NCBI RefSeq assembly: GCF_043678055.1
Contig: NZ_JBHEQA010000001.1
Span: 1,860,001-1,924,000 of the forward strand
Reading direction: 5' to 3'
Length of the DNA: 64,000 nt
DNA from: Spongiimicrobium salis
GTDB taxonomy: Bacteria > Bacteroidota > Bacteroidia > Flavobacteriales > Flavobacteriaceae
In this document: piece after piece, positions 7,488 to 15,538 of the stretch
How positions within the stretch are numbered: position 1 is the stretch's first letter
How the letters are laid out: each line of letters opens with the position of its first letter
Translations under genes and position numbers: made by a program
Notes under the pieces: model-generated
The model's database searches: none
What the model was told of the DNA's origin: nothing
Seen by the model: only the letters and a program-made list of their open reading frames with translations

Positions 7488-8858
7488 TTATTTCATCAAG
7501 TTGATTTCTACTCTTCTGTTTTGTTTTCTACCCGTTCTTGTTTTGTTGGTAGCGATAGGCTTGTCTTCACCGTATCCGATAGCAGATAATCTATCTGCAG
7601 CAATTCCTTTTTCAATCAAGAAATCACGTACAGAGTTAGCTCTTTCATCAGATAATCTTTGGTTCGTTTTAGCACTACCTACACTATCTGTGTGACCTTC
7701 AACTGTAAATTTAGCGGTTGGGTACTCGGCCAAGATTTGGATGATATCTACCATTACTGAAGTAGACTCTGCTTTGATAGAAGATTTACCAGTGTCAAAT
7801 AAGATGGTTTTGGCATAATCGTTCAATTGCTTCTGAACTTCTTCAGTTACTTCAGGACAACCATTGTTTGCTACAGTACCTGCAACATCTGGACATTGAT
7901 CATCTTTATCTAAAACGCTATCACCATCTTTATCTGGCCATGGGCATCCTTTGTTAGCAGAAGGACCTGCTTCACTTGGACAAGCATCATCTTTATCAGC
8001 AATTCCATCACCGTCAGCATCTGGACAACCGTTAAGGGCAGCTAGACCAGCTTCGTTAGGACAAGAATCATCTTTATCGGCAATACCATCACCATCAGTA
8101 TCAGGACATCCGTTCAATTCTTTGGAACCTGGAGCGTTAGGACAGCTGTCTTTGCTATCTTCTATACCGTCACCATCAGCATCTGGACAACCGTTGAATG
8201 CTTCAAGACCAGCAACTTCTGGACAAGCATCGTCTTTGTCATAAATGCCGTCCCCATCAGTATCTACACCACCAAATTTGAAGGTAAGACCAGCAGCATG
8301 CTGGAAGTGAGGAGCACTGGAATCTTCGAAACCGTGCTTATATGTTGACTGAACGAAAACACCAACGTTTTCGCTGAACCAGTAGCTAAGTCCAAGACCT
8401 GCATTTGCATTTCCAGAACCTATGTCGTCGATCCAAGTATAACCACCACCGATAGTAGCATATGGTCTAAGCTGAGTATTTCTTAGAATGTTGTACTTGA
8501 TCACACCATCAACTCCGTAGTGCGTAAGGTCATCTACTCGTGTATCTCCCAAATTTTCAATTCTGTTCAAAGAACCAGTAACACCAACAGAAAAACCATC
8601 TCCTATATATCTGGATACGGAAACGTAAGATACTGAAGGCAAAATGTTCCAGTGATCGTTAGCATTGAAAAATTCGCTGAAAATAGAACCTGTCTGATAG
8701 GCTGGTAAAACATCCGAGGGATCTGCATTGGTAGGAAAGAAATCAAGTGCATTTATACCAACACCAATAGACCAAGGATTATTTTGATCCTGAGCTTGAA
8801 TGTTGTTAACGCCAATGATAAGTAGGGCAACAACCAATAATTTGCTAAGTTGTTTCAT
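7488..8858 (-). CDS. OmpA-family outer membrane protein with TSP3 repeats
   Basis: This 456-residue protein has a signal peptide (cleaved near AQA, residue 22) and an eight-stranded-type beta-barrel to about residue 195. Five DxDGDGI...DxCP thrombospondin type 3 calcium-binding repeats follow at about 200-335. A C-terminal OmpA domain binds peptidoglycan, with EGHTDSVGSAKTNQRLSDER and a closing NRRVEINLMK. It anchors the outer membrane to the cell wall. A textbook promoter lies upstream and a perfect terminator downstream, so it is transcribed as a single strong gene. This domain order is standard for Bacteroidetes major OmpA proteins. Confidence 0.93.
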   Translation of the reverse strand: MKQLSKLLVVALLIIGVNNIQAQDQNNPWSIGVGINALDFFPTNADPSDVLPAYQTGSIFSEFFNANDHWNILPSVSYVSVSRYIGDGFSVGVTGSLNRIENLGDTRVDDLTHYGVDGVIKYNILRNTQLRPYATIGGGYTWIDDIGSGNANAGLGLSYWFSENVGVFVQSTYKHGFEDSSAPHFQHAAGLTFKFGGVDTDGDGIYDKDDACPEVAGLEAFNGCPDADGDGIEDSKDSCPNAPGSKELNGCPDTDGDGIADKDDSCPNEAGLAALNGCPDADGDGIADKDDACPSEAGPSANKGCPWPDKDGDSVLDKDDQCPDVAGTVANNGCPEVTEEVQKQLNDYAKTILFDTGKSSIKAESTSVMVDIIQILAEYPTAKFTVEGHTDSVGSAKTNQRLSDERANSVRDFLIEKGIAADRLSAIGYGEDKPIATNKTRTGRKQNRRVEINLMK

Positions 8859-8892
8859 GTTCTAATTTTTAAGTTTAAGTGTTAATTAGCTA

Positions 8893-8924
8893 CAAATGTA
8901 AGTTGTTAAGACTTATTAACAAAA
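8893..8924 (-). promoter_or_regulatory. Promoter of ompA
   Basis: On the minus strand TTTTG (8920-8924), a 19-base spacer, and TACATTTG (8893-8900) match the Bacteroidetes sigma-ABfr consensus exactly, 34 bases before the ATG. Confidence 0.8.
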
Positions 8925-8971
8925 TCAATTTTATCTTTTTTTTAACGTTGTTTGCCGACGAAAAGTTACTT

Positions 8972-10165
8972 TTAAATAATATTCAGTTGCTTTCCAACCG
9001 CGGTAAACGCAGAAATGGCACGATCAAGATGCTCCATTTCATGAGCCGCGGAAAGTTGTACCCGGATACGAGCTTTTCCTTTAGGTACTACCGGAAAGAA
9101 GAACCCAATGACATAGATTCCTTGCGCTAAGAGCATATCGGCCATTTGTTGGGAGAGCTTGGCATCATAGAGCATTACGGGGACAATAGCCGAATCACCA
9201 TCGATAATGTCAAAACCCGCGGCTTTCATCCCATTTTTAAAGTAAGCGGTGTTCTTTTCCAATGTATCGCGTAACGAAGTATCGTTTTCCAACATATCGA
9301 ATACCTTAATGGAGGCGCCCACAATGGCAGGAGCCAGCGAATTGGAAAACAAATAGGGCCTGGAGCGTTGGCGTAAAAGTTCAATGATCTCTTTTTTTCC
9401 GGTGGTATAGCCACCCATAGCACCACCAAGGGCTTTTCCAAGGGTGCCGGTGATGATATCGATCCGATCTAAAACCCCTTTCTCTTCCAAGGTGCCTCTT
9501 CCGGTCTCCCCAATAAAACCTGCAGCATGGCACTCATCGATCATGACCAAGGCATCGTACTGATCGGCCAGATCACAGATTTGATCCAAAGGAGCTACCA
9601 AACCATCCATAGAGAAAACCCCGTCTGTTACAATAATCTTAAAGCGGGCATTGTCTGCACTGGCTTGTTTCAATTGTTGTTCCAGATCGGCCATATCATT
9701 ATTGGCATAACGATAACGCTTGGCCTTGCACAAACGCACCCCATCTATAATGGAGGCATGGTTCAAAGAATCCGAAATAATGGCATCTTCTGCGGTTAGC
9801 AAGGGTTCAAAGACACCTCCATTGGCATCGAAGGCGGCGGCATATAATATGGTGTCTTCGGTATGATAGAAATCGGCAATTTTTTGTTCCAGTTCTTTAT
9901 GGATATCTTGTGTCCCGCAGATAAAGCGTACGGAAGACATGCCAAAACCATGGGTGTCCATCGCATCTTTGGCTGCCTGTATTACCTCGGGGTGCGAAGA
10001 AAGGCCCAAATAGTTGTTGGCACAGAAATTAATGACTTCTTGCCCTGTGGAAATTTTGATGACAGCACCTTGGGGGGAGGTAATGATGCGTTCTTTCTTA
10101 TAGAGCCCAGCTTCTTTGATGGCCTCTAATTCCTCCTGTAATTGTTCTTTGATTTTTCCGTACAT
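8972..10165 (-). CDS. kbl: Glycine C-acetyltransferase (2-amino-3-ketobutyrate CoA ligase)
   Basis: This 397-residue PLP enzyme of the alpha-oxoamine synthase family cleaves 2-amino-3-oxobutyrate with CoA to glycine and acetyl-CoA in threonine breakdown. Seen in the sequence are the N-terminal FCANNYLGLSSHPEV segment, SDSLNHASIIDGVRL, the PLP aspartate region MIDECHAAGFIG, and the PLP lysine in GTLGKALGG near residue 244. Length and start match the family. It lies 17 bases after addA on the same strand, so it is likely cotranscribed with it; no threonine dehydrogenase gene is seen nearby. Confidence 0.93.
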   Translation of the reverse strand: MYGKIKEQLQEELEAIKEAGLYKKERIITSPQGAVIKISTGQEVINFCANNYLGLSSHPEVIQAAKDAMDTHGFGMSSVRFICGTQDIHKELEQKIADFYHTEDTILYAAAFDANGGVFEPLLTAEDAIISDSLNHASIIDGVRLCKAKRYRYANNDMADLEQQLKQASADNARFKIIVTDGVFSMDGLVAPLDQICDLADQYDALVMIDECHAAGFIGETGRGTLEEKGVLDRIDIITGTLGKALGGAMGGYTTGKKEIIELLRQRSRPYLFSNSLAPAIVGASIKVFDMLENDTSLRDTLEKNTAYFKNGMKAAGFDIIDGDSAIVPVMLYDAKLSQQMADMLLAQGIYVIGFFFPVVPKGKARIRVQLSAAHEMEHLDRAISAFTAVGKQLNII

Positions 10166-10182
10166 AATACTGTTTCCTCTTG

Positions 10183-13100
10183 TTATATAAATTCTGTTGT
10201 AATCGTATCATTAATATATATAAGGATACGATTGGCGATCTGAAATCCCATTTTTTCAACAGCATCGGCATATGTGGCCAGTTGCTGATGATAGCGTGGG
10301 TCTTTTTTTCCTGTTTTATAATCCATGATAGTGGCCTCCTTATCTTGAAGGACTACTCTATCCGGGCGCAAAATTAATCCATTTTCGGTAATTATATCTC
10401 TTTCATTATACACGATATTTCCTTCTTTATAATAGGGTGCCAATTTGGGATGACGTATGATCTGATGGATAATTTGTTCCAAGGATGCAATGTCTTTGGC
10501 GCTACTATCCCCATTCCTTTGCAATAGATCCAATGCTTTGGGAATGTCTTTTTCTGTGGTTATATGCCCCATGGCAGTATGTACCAAATTTCCTTTGGTG
10601 ATGGCACTTTCGCGTTCTGTATCCCAAAGACTGCCAGACTTGGTCAGGATGGTGAAAGAAGGCCTATCCTTATAAGTATAGGCATAAGGCACTATTTCTT
10701 GGGTTTCGGTCTTGCTTTTGGACGTATCATTGAATGGCGGAAGCGTGCCAAAAGTATAATGGTTCTGTTGAGAATCCCACTGGTGTATTTCCTGAAGATA
10801 GTATATAAAGAGACCGGAATATCGATCCGTTTTCACCGTGCCGTTACTTTTTATTGCTTTTTCTGTAATGATGTACAATCCTTTTACTGCACGGGTCAAG
10901 GCCACATATAGGATATTAAAGGCGTCTAATTCCAGCTTATGTTGTTCCTCCTGATACAAGATCTCTGCCATCTCGCTATACGCTTCTACCTCCTTTTTTT
11001 TGCTTATTAAAAGCGATTCGAAACCCTGAAAGGCAGTTGGATCTACAGGAAGCCATAGTTTGGGGTCAATTTCCTCATAGATATAGGTATTGGCAAAAGG
11101 GAATAGAACAAAGGGAAACTCCAAACCTTTGGCCTTGTGTACCGTCATGAGTTGTACCGCATCCATATTTTCGGGAACAGCAATACTTAAGCTGTCTTTT
11201 TTCTTCTCCCAATAGTGCAAAAATACCTGGGCGTTACTTCCTTCTTTGAGCTCGACCTCTAGGATGACATCCATAAAAAAGGTGAGGTAAGCATTGGAGT
11301 TGGGCGCTAGATCAAATTGTCTTATGGCGCGCTCCAGGCCATCGAAAACCGAATATTTTTTTAGCCATTCCAAATCAAACCCGTAGTTGTCCCATAATAG
11401 CATTGGAATCTGATCTAAGTGCTGCGCAATAAAGAAATGTATATTTTCCTGGCCTTGCCCCAAGAAATAAAGGATTTCATAGGCAACCTCCAAATTTTTG
11501 GGATCTGTACTGTATTTTAATAAACACACCAGAAACTGTACTTGTGGACTACTGTTCAACAAAAGGGTCTCGGACGAAATAATGGGGATTCCCTGGCGCA
11601 TTAGAAAATCGGCCAATACAATACCGTGTTTCCGTTTTCGGGTAAGGATACAAATATCATTTAATGGGTGTCCCTGAGACCTGATTTCTTTGACTGTGGA
11701 CAATACCTGTTCTTGATACTGCACATCCGTATCATTTCCTTCTTCAAGAAATGTCAATTGAACAATTCCCCCTGCCTTGTCCGTGCTTTGTTGTTGGTTC
11801 CCTTCGATAAACAAATCCTTGTAGTGCTCGCTGTTCAAGAAGGGACTAGTGGTGGTAAAAAAACGATTGTTGAAATTAATAATCTCGGTATGGCTCCTAT
11901 AATTTGTAGGAAGGCTTTCTATTTGTGGAGGAATTACAAAAGGATTCGTAGATTGACCAATAAGGTGCAAAAATTGTTCGGCCTTGCCCCCTCTCCAACG
12001 ATAAATGGCTTGTTTGGCATCCCCAACAACTAATAAAGAGCCTTTTTTTCCTTGTTCGTCCTCTCCTTCCAGGGCATTTCCGATCAAGGGAATTAGATTT
12101 TGCCATTGCATCTCCGAAGTATCCTGAAATTCATCGATGAAATAATGGTGGTATTTTTCTCCCAGACGTTCATAAATAAAGGGAGCGGGCTGGTCTTTTA
12201 TCTCGTTGGAAATGATGGTGTTGAAAGAGGAGATCGGTAATTGATCTCGTTCCACTTCCAAAATCTTCAATTCTTTTTGTATCGCATTTAAGACCGTAAA
12301 AGGCACACTGTTTTTGTAACAATTGTCTAGAAAAAATATATGATGAAGTACTTGTTTAAGCTCTAGATAGGTGCTGAGGATCTGCGGCTGTAGTTGGCTT
12401 ATGGTCGCTGCTTTATGGGGATCCAAACTTTTGTTGTGCAGTTTTCCTTCCCGAATGTTTTCCTCTAATTTATTATCGTATAGGCGGGTGTACTCTTTAG
12501 CAATGATCTTTTTAAAGTGATTGGGTAGTGTTTGGCGCGTAAAATCCGTGGTTTCCAAACCGTGATCCGTAAGTGTTTGTAGTATTGCTTGAGCAGCCTC
12601 TATGGTTTTGACCCTTAAAGCATTGCTTCTTGAACGCAGTTGTTTTTTTAAGGCGATAAAATCATCGATCGATTTATGTTGAAGTTTTTTAAGATGTATG
12701 GCGTGATTTTCATTAAACAGAAGACGTCCAATTTTTTGAAGATCAATACTAAGGTCCCAACTTTTATCCTCATCTATTTTTTCCAATGCAAAATCAATCA
12801 GCACCTGGGTGAGTTTAGGGTCGGTCCCGGCATTATCAATGAGTTTGCTAACGGCCTCATCGAGCAGCAATTCGGTATCCAGGACAACTTCAAAATTTTG
12901 AGGCAGTTTTAAATCTTTGGCAAAGGTGCGAATAAGCCGATGTGTAAATTTATCTATGGTAGAGATATCAAAAAAGGCATAATTATGAAGAATCTCTTTT
13001 AAGATCACGCTTGATTTTTCCTGTAATTTTTGAGGCGGAAGCCCTAAGGTTTCGGAAAGCTGGGCAAACATGGGAGAAGGACTTTTTGAAGGGACTATTT

Positions 13101-13299
13101 GGCTAAACTCAAACAAAGTCTCTAAAATCCGTTGTTTCATTTCATTTACTGCTTTATTGGTAAATGTAATGGCGAGGATATGTCGATAATTTTTTCGGGA
13201 ATTGGAAGCTAATAGAATCTTAAGGTACGCAGCAACAAGGGTATAGGTCTTTCCAGAACCTGCAGAAGCATTGAATATTTTGTATGGGGCCTGCTGCAC
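10183..13299 (-). CDS. addA: AddA-type UvrD-family helicase/nuclease
   Basis: This 1038-residue protein is a superfamily 1 helicase with a fused nuclease domain. Walker A is ASAGSGKT at residues 9-16, the DExx box is FIDEFQDTSEMQW, and motif III/IV is VVGDAKQAIYRWRGG. A late motif, VHKAKGLEFPFVLFPFAN, and a C-terminal PD-(D/E)XK core (RPDRVVL then MDYKTGKKD) complete it. With AddB it forms the end-resection complex. It is first in a run addA-kbl-ompA-addB on the minus strand. It is often annotated only as a UvrD-helicase-domain protein; the partner gene makes AddA the better call. Confidence 0.88.
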   Translation of the reverse strand: MQQAPYKIFNASAGSGKTYTLVAAYLKILLASNSRKNYRHILAITFTNKAVNEMKQRILETLFEFSQIVPSKSPSPMFAQLSETLGLPPQKLQEKSSVILKEILHNYAFFDISTIDKFTHRLIRTFAKDLKLPQNFEVVLDTELLLDEAVSKLIDNAGTDPKLTQVLIDFALEKIDEDKSWDLSIDLQKIGRLLFNENHAIHLKKLQHKSIDDFIALKKQLRSRSNALRVKTIEAAQAILQTLTDHGLETTDFTRQTLPNHFKKIIAKEYTRLYDNKLEENIREGKLHNKSLDPHKAATISQLQPQILSTYLELKQVLHHIFFLDNCYKNSVPFTVLNAIQKELKILEVERDQLPISSFNTIISNEIKDQPAPFIYERLGEKYHHYFIDEFQDTSEMQWQNLIPLIGNALEGEDEQGKKGSLLVVGDAKQAIYRWRGGKAEQFLHLIGQSTNPFVIPPQIESLPTNYRSHTEIINFNNRFFTTTSPFLNSEHYKDLFIEGNQQQSTDKAGGIVQLTFLEEGNDTDVQYQEQVLSTVKEIRSQGHPLNDICILTRKRKHGIVLADFLMRQGIPIISSETLLLNSSPQVQFLVCLLKYSTDPKNLEVAYEILYFLGQGQENIHFFIAQHLDQIPMLLWDNYGFDLEWLKKYSVFDGLERAIRQFDLAPNSNAYLTFFMDVILEVELKEGSNAQVFLHYWEKKKDSLSIAVPENMDAVQLMTVHKAKGLEFPFVLFPFANTYIYEEIDPKLWLPVDPTAFQGFESLLISKKKEVEAYSEMAEILYQEEQHKLELDAFNILYVALTRAVKGLYIITEKAIKSNGTVKTDRYSGLFIYYLQEIHQWDSQQNHYTFGTLPPFNDTSKSKTETQEIVPYAYTYKDRPSFTILTKSGSLWDTERESAITKGNLVHTAMGHITTEKDIPKALDLLQRNGDSSAKDIASLEQIIHQIIRHPKLAPYYKEGNIVYNERDIITENGLILRPDRVVLQDKEATIMDYKTGKKDPRYHQQLATYADAVEKMGFQIANRILIYINDTITTEFI

Positions 13300-13373
13300 C
13301 TATTTTATTTGCAAATTACGGAATATTGCACAGTTCTTCATAAATATATAGTGGAATTTATACTGTAATGCCT

Positions 13374-13381
13374 TAAATTTG
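13374..13381 (+). promoter_or_regulatory. -7 element of the superoxide dismutase promoter
   Basis: TAAATTTG matches TAnnTTTG exactly. Transcription would start near 13388, which rules out the upstream TTG at 13379 as the translation start. No clear -33 TTG is seen. Confidence 0.5.
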
Positions 13382-13411
13382 AGGAAGCATATTAATTCAC
13401 TTAAAAACACA

Positions 13412-14026
13412 ATGATTATGGCTTTTGAATTACCAAAATTACCCTATGCATACGATGCATTGGAACCACATATTGATGCTAGAACGATGGAGATACATCA
13501 TACCAAACATCACAACGGATATACTTCCAAATTAAATGCGGCTATTGAAGGAACCGATTTAGAAGGCAAGTCCATTGAAGATATTTTGCAGAATTTGGAT
13601 ATGTCCAATGGTGCTGTTCGTAACAATGGAGGCGGATTTTTTAATCATGCTTTGTTCTGGGAGATCATGTCGCCCAATGGTGGAGGAGCCCCTTCGGGTG
13701 AGCTTGCAGCGGCGATTGATGCTGCCTATGGGTCTTTTGATGGCTTTAAAGATGCCTTTTCCAAAGCTGCGGCGACAAGATTTGGATCGGGGTGGGCATG
13801 GCTTTGCGTACACCCAGGAGGAAAAGTTGAAGTATGCTCTACACCAAACCAGGATAACACACTAATGCCGAACACAGGTTGTGGGGGAACACCAATTTTA
13901 GGCTTGGATGTATGGGAACATGCATACTATTTGAATTATCAGAATAGAAGACCCGATTACATTGGGGCATTTTTCAATGTAGTAAATTGGGATAAAGTAT
14001 CAGAATTATACGCACTGAACAAGTAA
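13412..14026 (+). CDS. Superoxide dismutase, Fe/Mn family
   Basis: This protein of 204 residues converts superoxide to peroxide and oxygen. The metal ligands are visible: His in the N-terminal ARTMEIHHTKHH segment, His in GGGFFNHALFW, and Asp and His in GLDVWEHAYYLNY. The frame is open further upstream to a TTG at 13379, but that TTG is inside the probable -7 box. The start is therefore ATG 13412 (MIMAFELPKLPY) or 13418 (MAFELPKL). There is no signal peptide, so it is cytoplasmic. Whether Fe or Mn is used cannot be decided safely by eye. A strong terminator follows 18 bases after the stop. Confidence 0.93.
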   Translation: MIMAFELPKLPYAYDALEPHIDARTMEIHHTKHHNGYTSKLNAAIEGTDLEGKSIEDILQNLDMSNGAVRNNGGGFFNHALFWEIMSPNGGGAPSGELAAAIDAAYGSFDGFKDAFSKAAATRFGSGWAWLCVHPGGKVEVCSTPNQDNTLMPNTGCGGTPILGLDVWEHAYYLNYQNRRPDYIGAFFNVVNWDKVSELYALNK

Positions 14027-14044
14027 GAAATTTACTTCTTAAAT

Positions 14045-14077
14045 AAAAAAACCACCTTCTTCAAGGTGGTTTTTTTA
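14045..14077 (+). terminator. Terminator after superoxide dismutase
   Basis: Stem AAACCACCTT/AAGGTGGTTT with A and T runs on each side, so it can work in both directions. Confidence 0.85.
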
Positions 14078-14085
14078 TAGGTATC

Positions 14086-14160
14086 ATAGAAAAGGGTGGA
14101 GAAGTCTCCACCCTTTTCGTCCCAAATCTTACCATAAACTTAACCTACTTATGCTATGGC
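14086..14160 (-). ncRNA. Tandem small RNA gene, copy A
   Basis: The minus strand carries the conserved body CCATAGCATAAGTAGGTTAA, then TTTATGGTAAGATTTGGG, then the hairpin GAAAAGGGTGGAG-ACTT-CTCCACCCTTTTC. The stem differs entirely from the other copies while the body is the same. The promoter is TTTTTTG (14192-14198), 19 bases, TAATTTAG (14165-14172), 5 bases before CCATAG. Confidence 0.6.
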
Positions 14161-14470
14161 GATACTAAATTACTGGTATTGTGATAAATAACAAAAAAAA
14201 AAAGAATATTTTTTACAATAAGTACTTTGTGTCTTTTGTTTTTTAGCGTAAAAAGAGTGAAAATTACGCTTAATTAACTGATTATCAGAAATAAAATTTA
14301 GTGGGTTTAAATCTCCCTTTTTCTAAAAACTTGAACAAAATAGAGGGGGTTGACCTTGAAATTTTCTAAAAATAGAGCATATAATCCGCGAAAAATAACC
14401 TTAGAAGATCAAATTATATACCTTAAAGTATCTGTGAATGGAGAGAAATCTTTGTGGATGGAAGTTTTTT
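14161..14470. other. AT-rich spacer between small RNA copies A and B
   Basis: About 310 bases holding the copy A promoter and AT-rich sequence. A short open frame (14350 onward) runs into the next repeat copy and the gap and shows no family features. No gene is supported. Confidence 0.6.
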
Positions 14471-14544
14471 GCAATAAAAAAGGCGGACTGAACGTCCACC
14501 TTTTTTCCCCAAATCTTACCATGAACTTAACCTACTTATGCTAT
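14471..14544 (-). ncRNA. Tandem small RNA gene, copy B (5' end at gap)
   Basis: The body ATAGCATAAGTAGGTTAAG is followed by GTTCATGGTAAGATTTGGGG and the terminator stem AAAAAAGGTGGAC-GTTCA-GTCCGCCTTTTTT. The N run begins exactly at the 5' end of the RNA. The sequence right of the gap supplies a matching upstream part, ctatgg at 14642-14647 with -7 box TATCTTTG at 14653-14660. Confidence 0.6.
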
Positions 14545-14638
14545 NNNNNNNNNNNNNNNNNNNNNNNNNNNNNNNNNNNNNNNNNNNNNNNNNNNNNNNN
14601 NNNNNNNNNNNNNNNNNNNNNNNNNNNNNNNNNNNNNN
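14545..14638. other. Assembly gap (94 N)
   Basis: The left contig ends in ATGCTAT and the right contig starts with ATGCTAT. Merging these 7 bases and removing the N run gives a 199-base repeat period, the same as in the rest of the array. The gap is probably a contig overlap and not missing sequence. Confidence 0.9.
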
Positions 14639-14770
14639 ATGCTATGGTCCTCCAAAGATATGCGGTATTTATCGGGCGTTAAAAAGAATTGGACGAAAGG
14701 TCGTTTAAAAGGGTTGAATACTATCTGGGGGTATTTCTTGGGAGGGACTACTATATCTCGGGAATTTTTT

Positions 14771-14848
14771 GCAATAAAAAAGGCGGACTGAACGTCCACC
14801 TTTTTTCCCCAAATCTTACCATGAACTTAACCTACTTATGCTATGGTC
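14771..14848 (-). ncRNA. Tandem small RNA gene, copy C
   Basis: Full unit on the minus strand: CTTTTTA, a 19-base spacer, TATCTTTG (14852-14859), 5 bases, the RNA body from CCATAGCATAAG, and a hairpin plus T run ending near 14772. Confidence 0.62.
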
Positions 14849-14970
14849 CTCCAAAGATATGCGGTATTTATCGGGCGTTAAAAAGAATTGGACGAAAGGT
14901 CGTTTAAAAGGGTTGAACTCTATCTCGGGGGTATTTCTTCGTTGGGACTACTATATCTCGGGAATTTTTT

Positions 14971-15048
14971 GCAATAAAAAAGGCGGACTGAACGTCCACC
15001 TTTTTTCCCCAAATCTTACCATGAACTTAACCTACTTATGCTATGGTC
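14971..15048 (-). ncRNA. Tandem small RNA gene, copy D
   Basis: Same unit as copy C, 200 bases further on. CTTTTTA lies at 15079-15085, TATCTTTG at 15052-15059, and the body and terminator stem are identical. Confidence 0.62.
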
Positions 15049-15169
15049 CTCCAAAGATATGCGGTATTTATCGGGCGTTAAAAAGAATTGGACGAAAGGT
15101 CGTTTAAAAGGGTTGAACGCTATCTGGGGGGTATTTCTTCGTTGGGACTGCAGTATATCTGGATTTTTT

Positions 15170-15246
15170 GCAATAAAAAAGGCGGACTGAACGTCCACCT
15201 TTTTCCCCAAATCTTACCATGAACTTAACCTACTTATGCTATGGTT
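15170..15246 (-). ncRNA. Tandem small RNA gene, copy E
   Basis: The body and stem are as in copy D, with one A fewer before the stem. The upstream sequence differs from copies C and D, yet CTTTTTA (15277-15283) and TATATTTG (15250-15257) are kept with the same 19-base spacing. Confidence 0.62.
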
Positions 15247-15360
15247 CTCCAAATATAGAGGGGAAGGAGTGGATACTAAAAAGTTTTAGATGAATACCCT
15301 TGTATTGGGTTGAAATGCGCAAAAAAGGTAAAAGAAGGAGAAAAAATTGATGGGAATAAA

Positions 15361-15433
15361 ATAAAAAAGGCGGACTGACGTCCACCTTTTTTGCCCCAAA
15401 TCTTACCATGAACTTAACCTACTTATGCTATGG
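15361..15433 (-). ncRNA. Tandem small RNA gene, copy F
   Basis: The body is conserved. The terminator stem is the same but with loop GTCA instead of GTTCA. The promoter is weak: TAAACTTG (15434-15441) touches the body directly and no -33 match is found at 19 bases. Confidence 0.55.
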
Positions 15434-15492
15434 CAAGTTTAAAAGTACTCTTGCTACGATCCATTTGGCTAAAAAGCCGATGAAAAACCTAA

Positions 15493-15534
15493 ATTATCGA
15501 TGAAATGCATAAATATGTGCGTTTCATCGATAAT
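15493..15534 (-). terminator. Hairpin just after the purF stop
   Basis: Perfect 13-bp arms ATTATCGATGAAA/TTTCATCGATAAT, extended inwards by G-T pairs, start five bases after the purF stop. There is no direct T run behind it, so it is a 3' stabilising hairpin or a weak terminator. Confidence 0.5.
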
Positions 15535-15538
15535 AATG

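Noticed and set aside
7951..8244. Frame opposite the ompA calcium repeats
   Set aside because: It is an artefact of the repeated DxDGDGI codons read on the other strand.
14350..15210. Several short frames with peptide MNLTYLCYG or VDVQSAFFIAKN
   Set aside because: They are translations of the tandem small RNA units. Copies differ by one-base shifts that break the frames, while the hairpin and promoter are kept.
14086..15433. Small peptide MVRFGEKRWTFSPPF on the minus strand of each unit
   Set aside because: Copies E and F change the frame after GEK or GA, so no peptide is conserved. The RNA explanation fits better.
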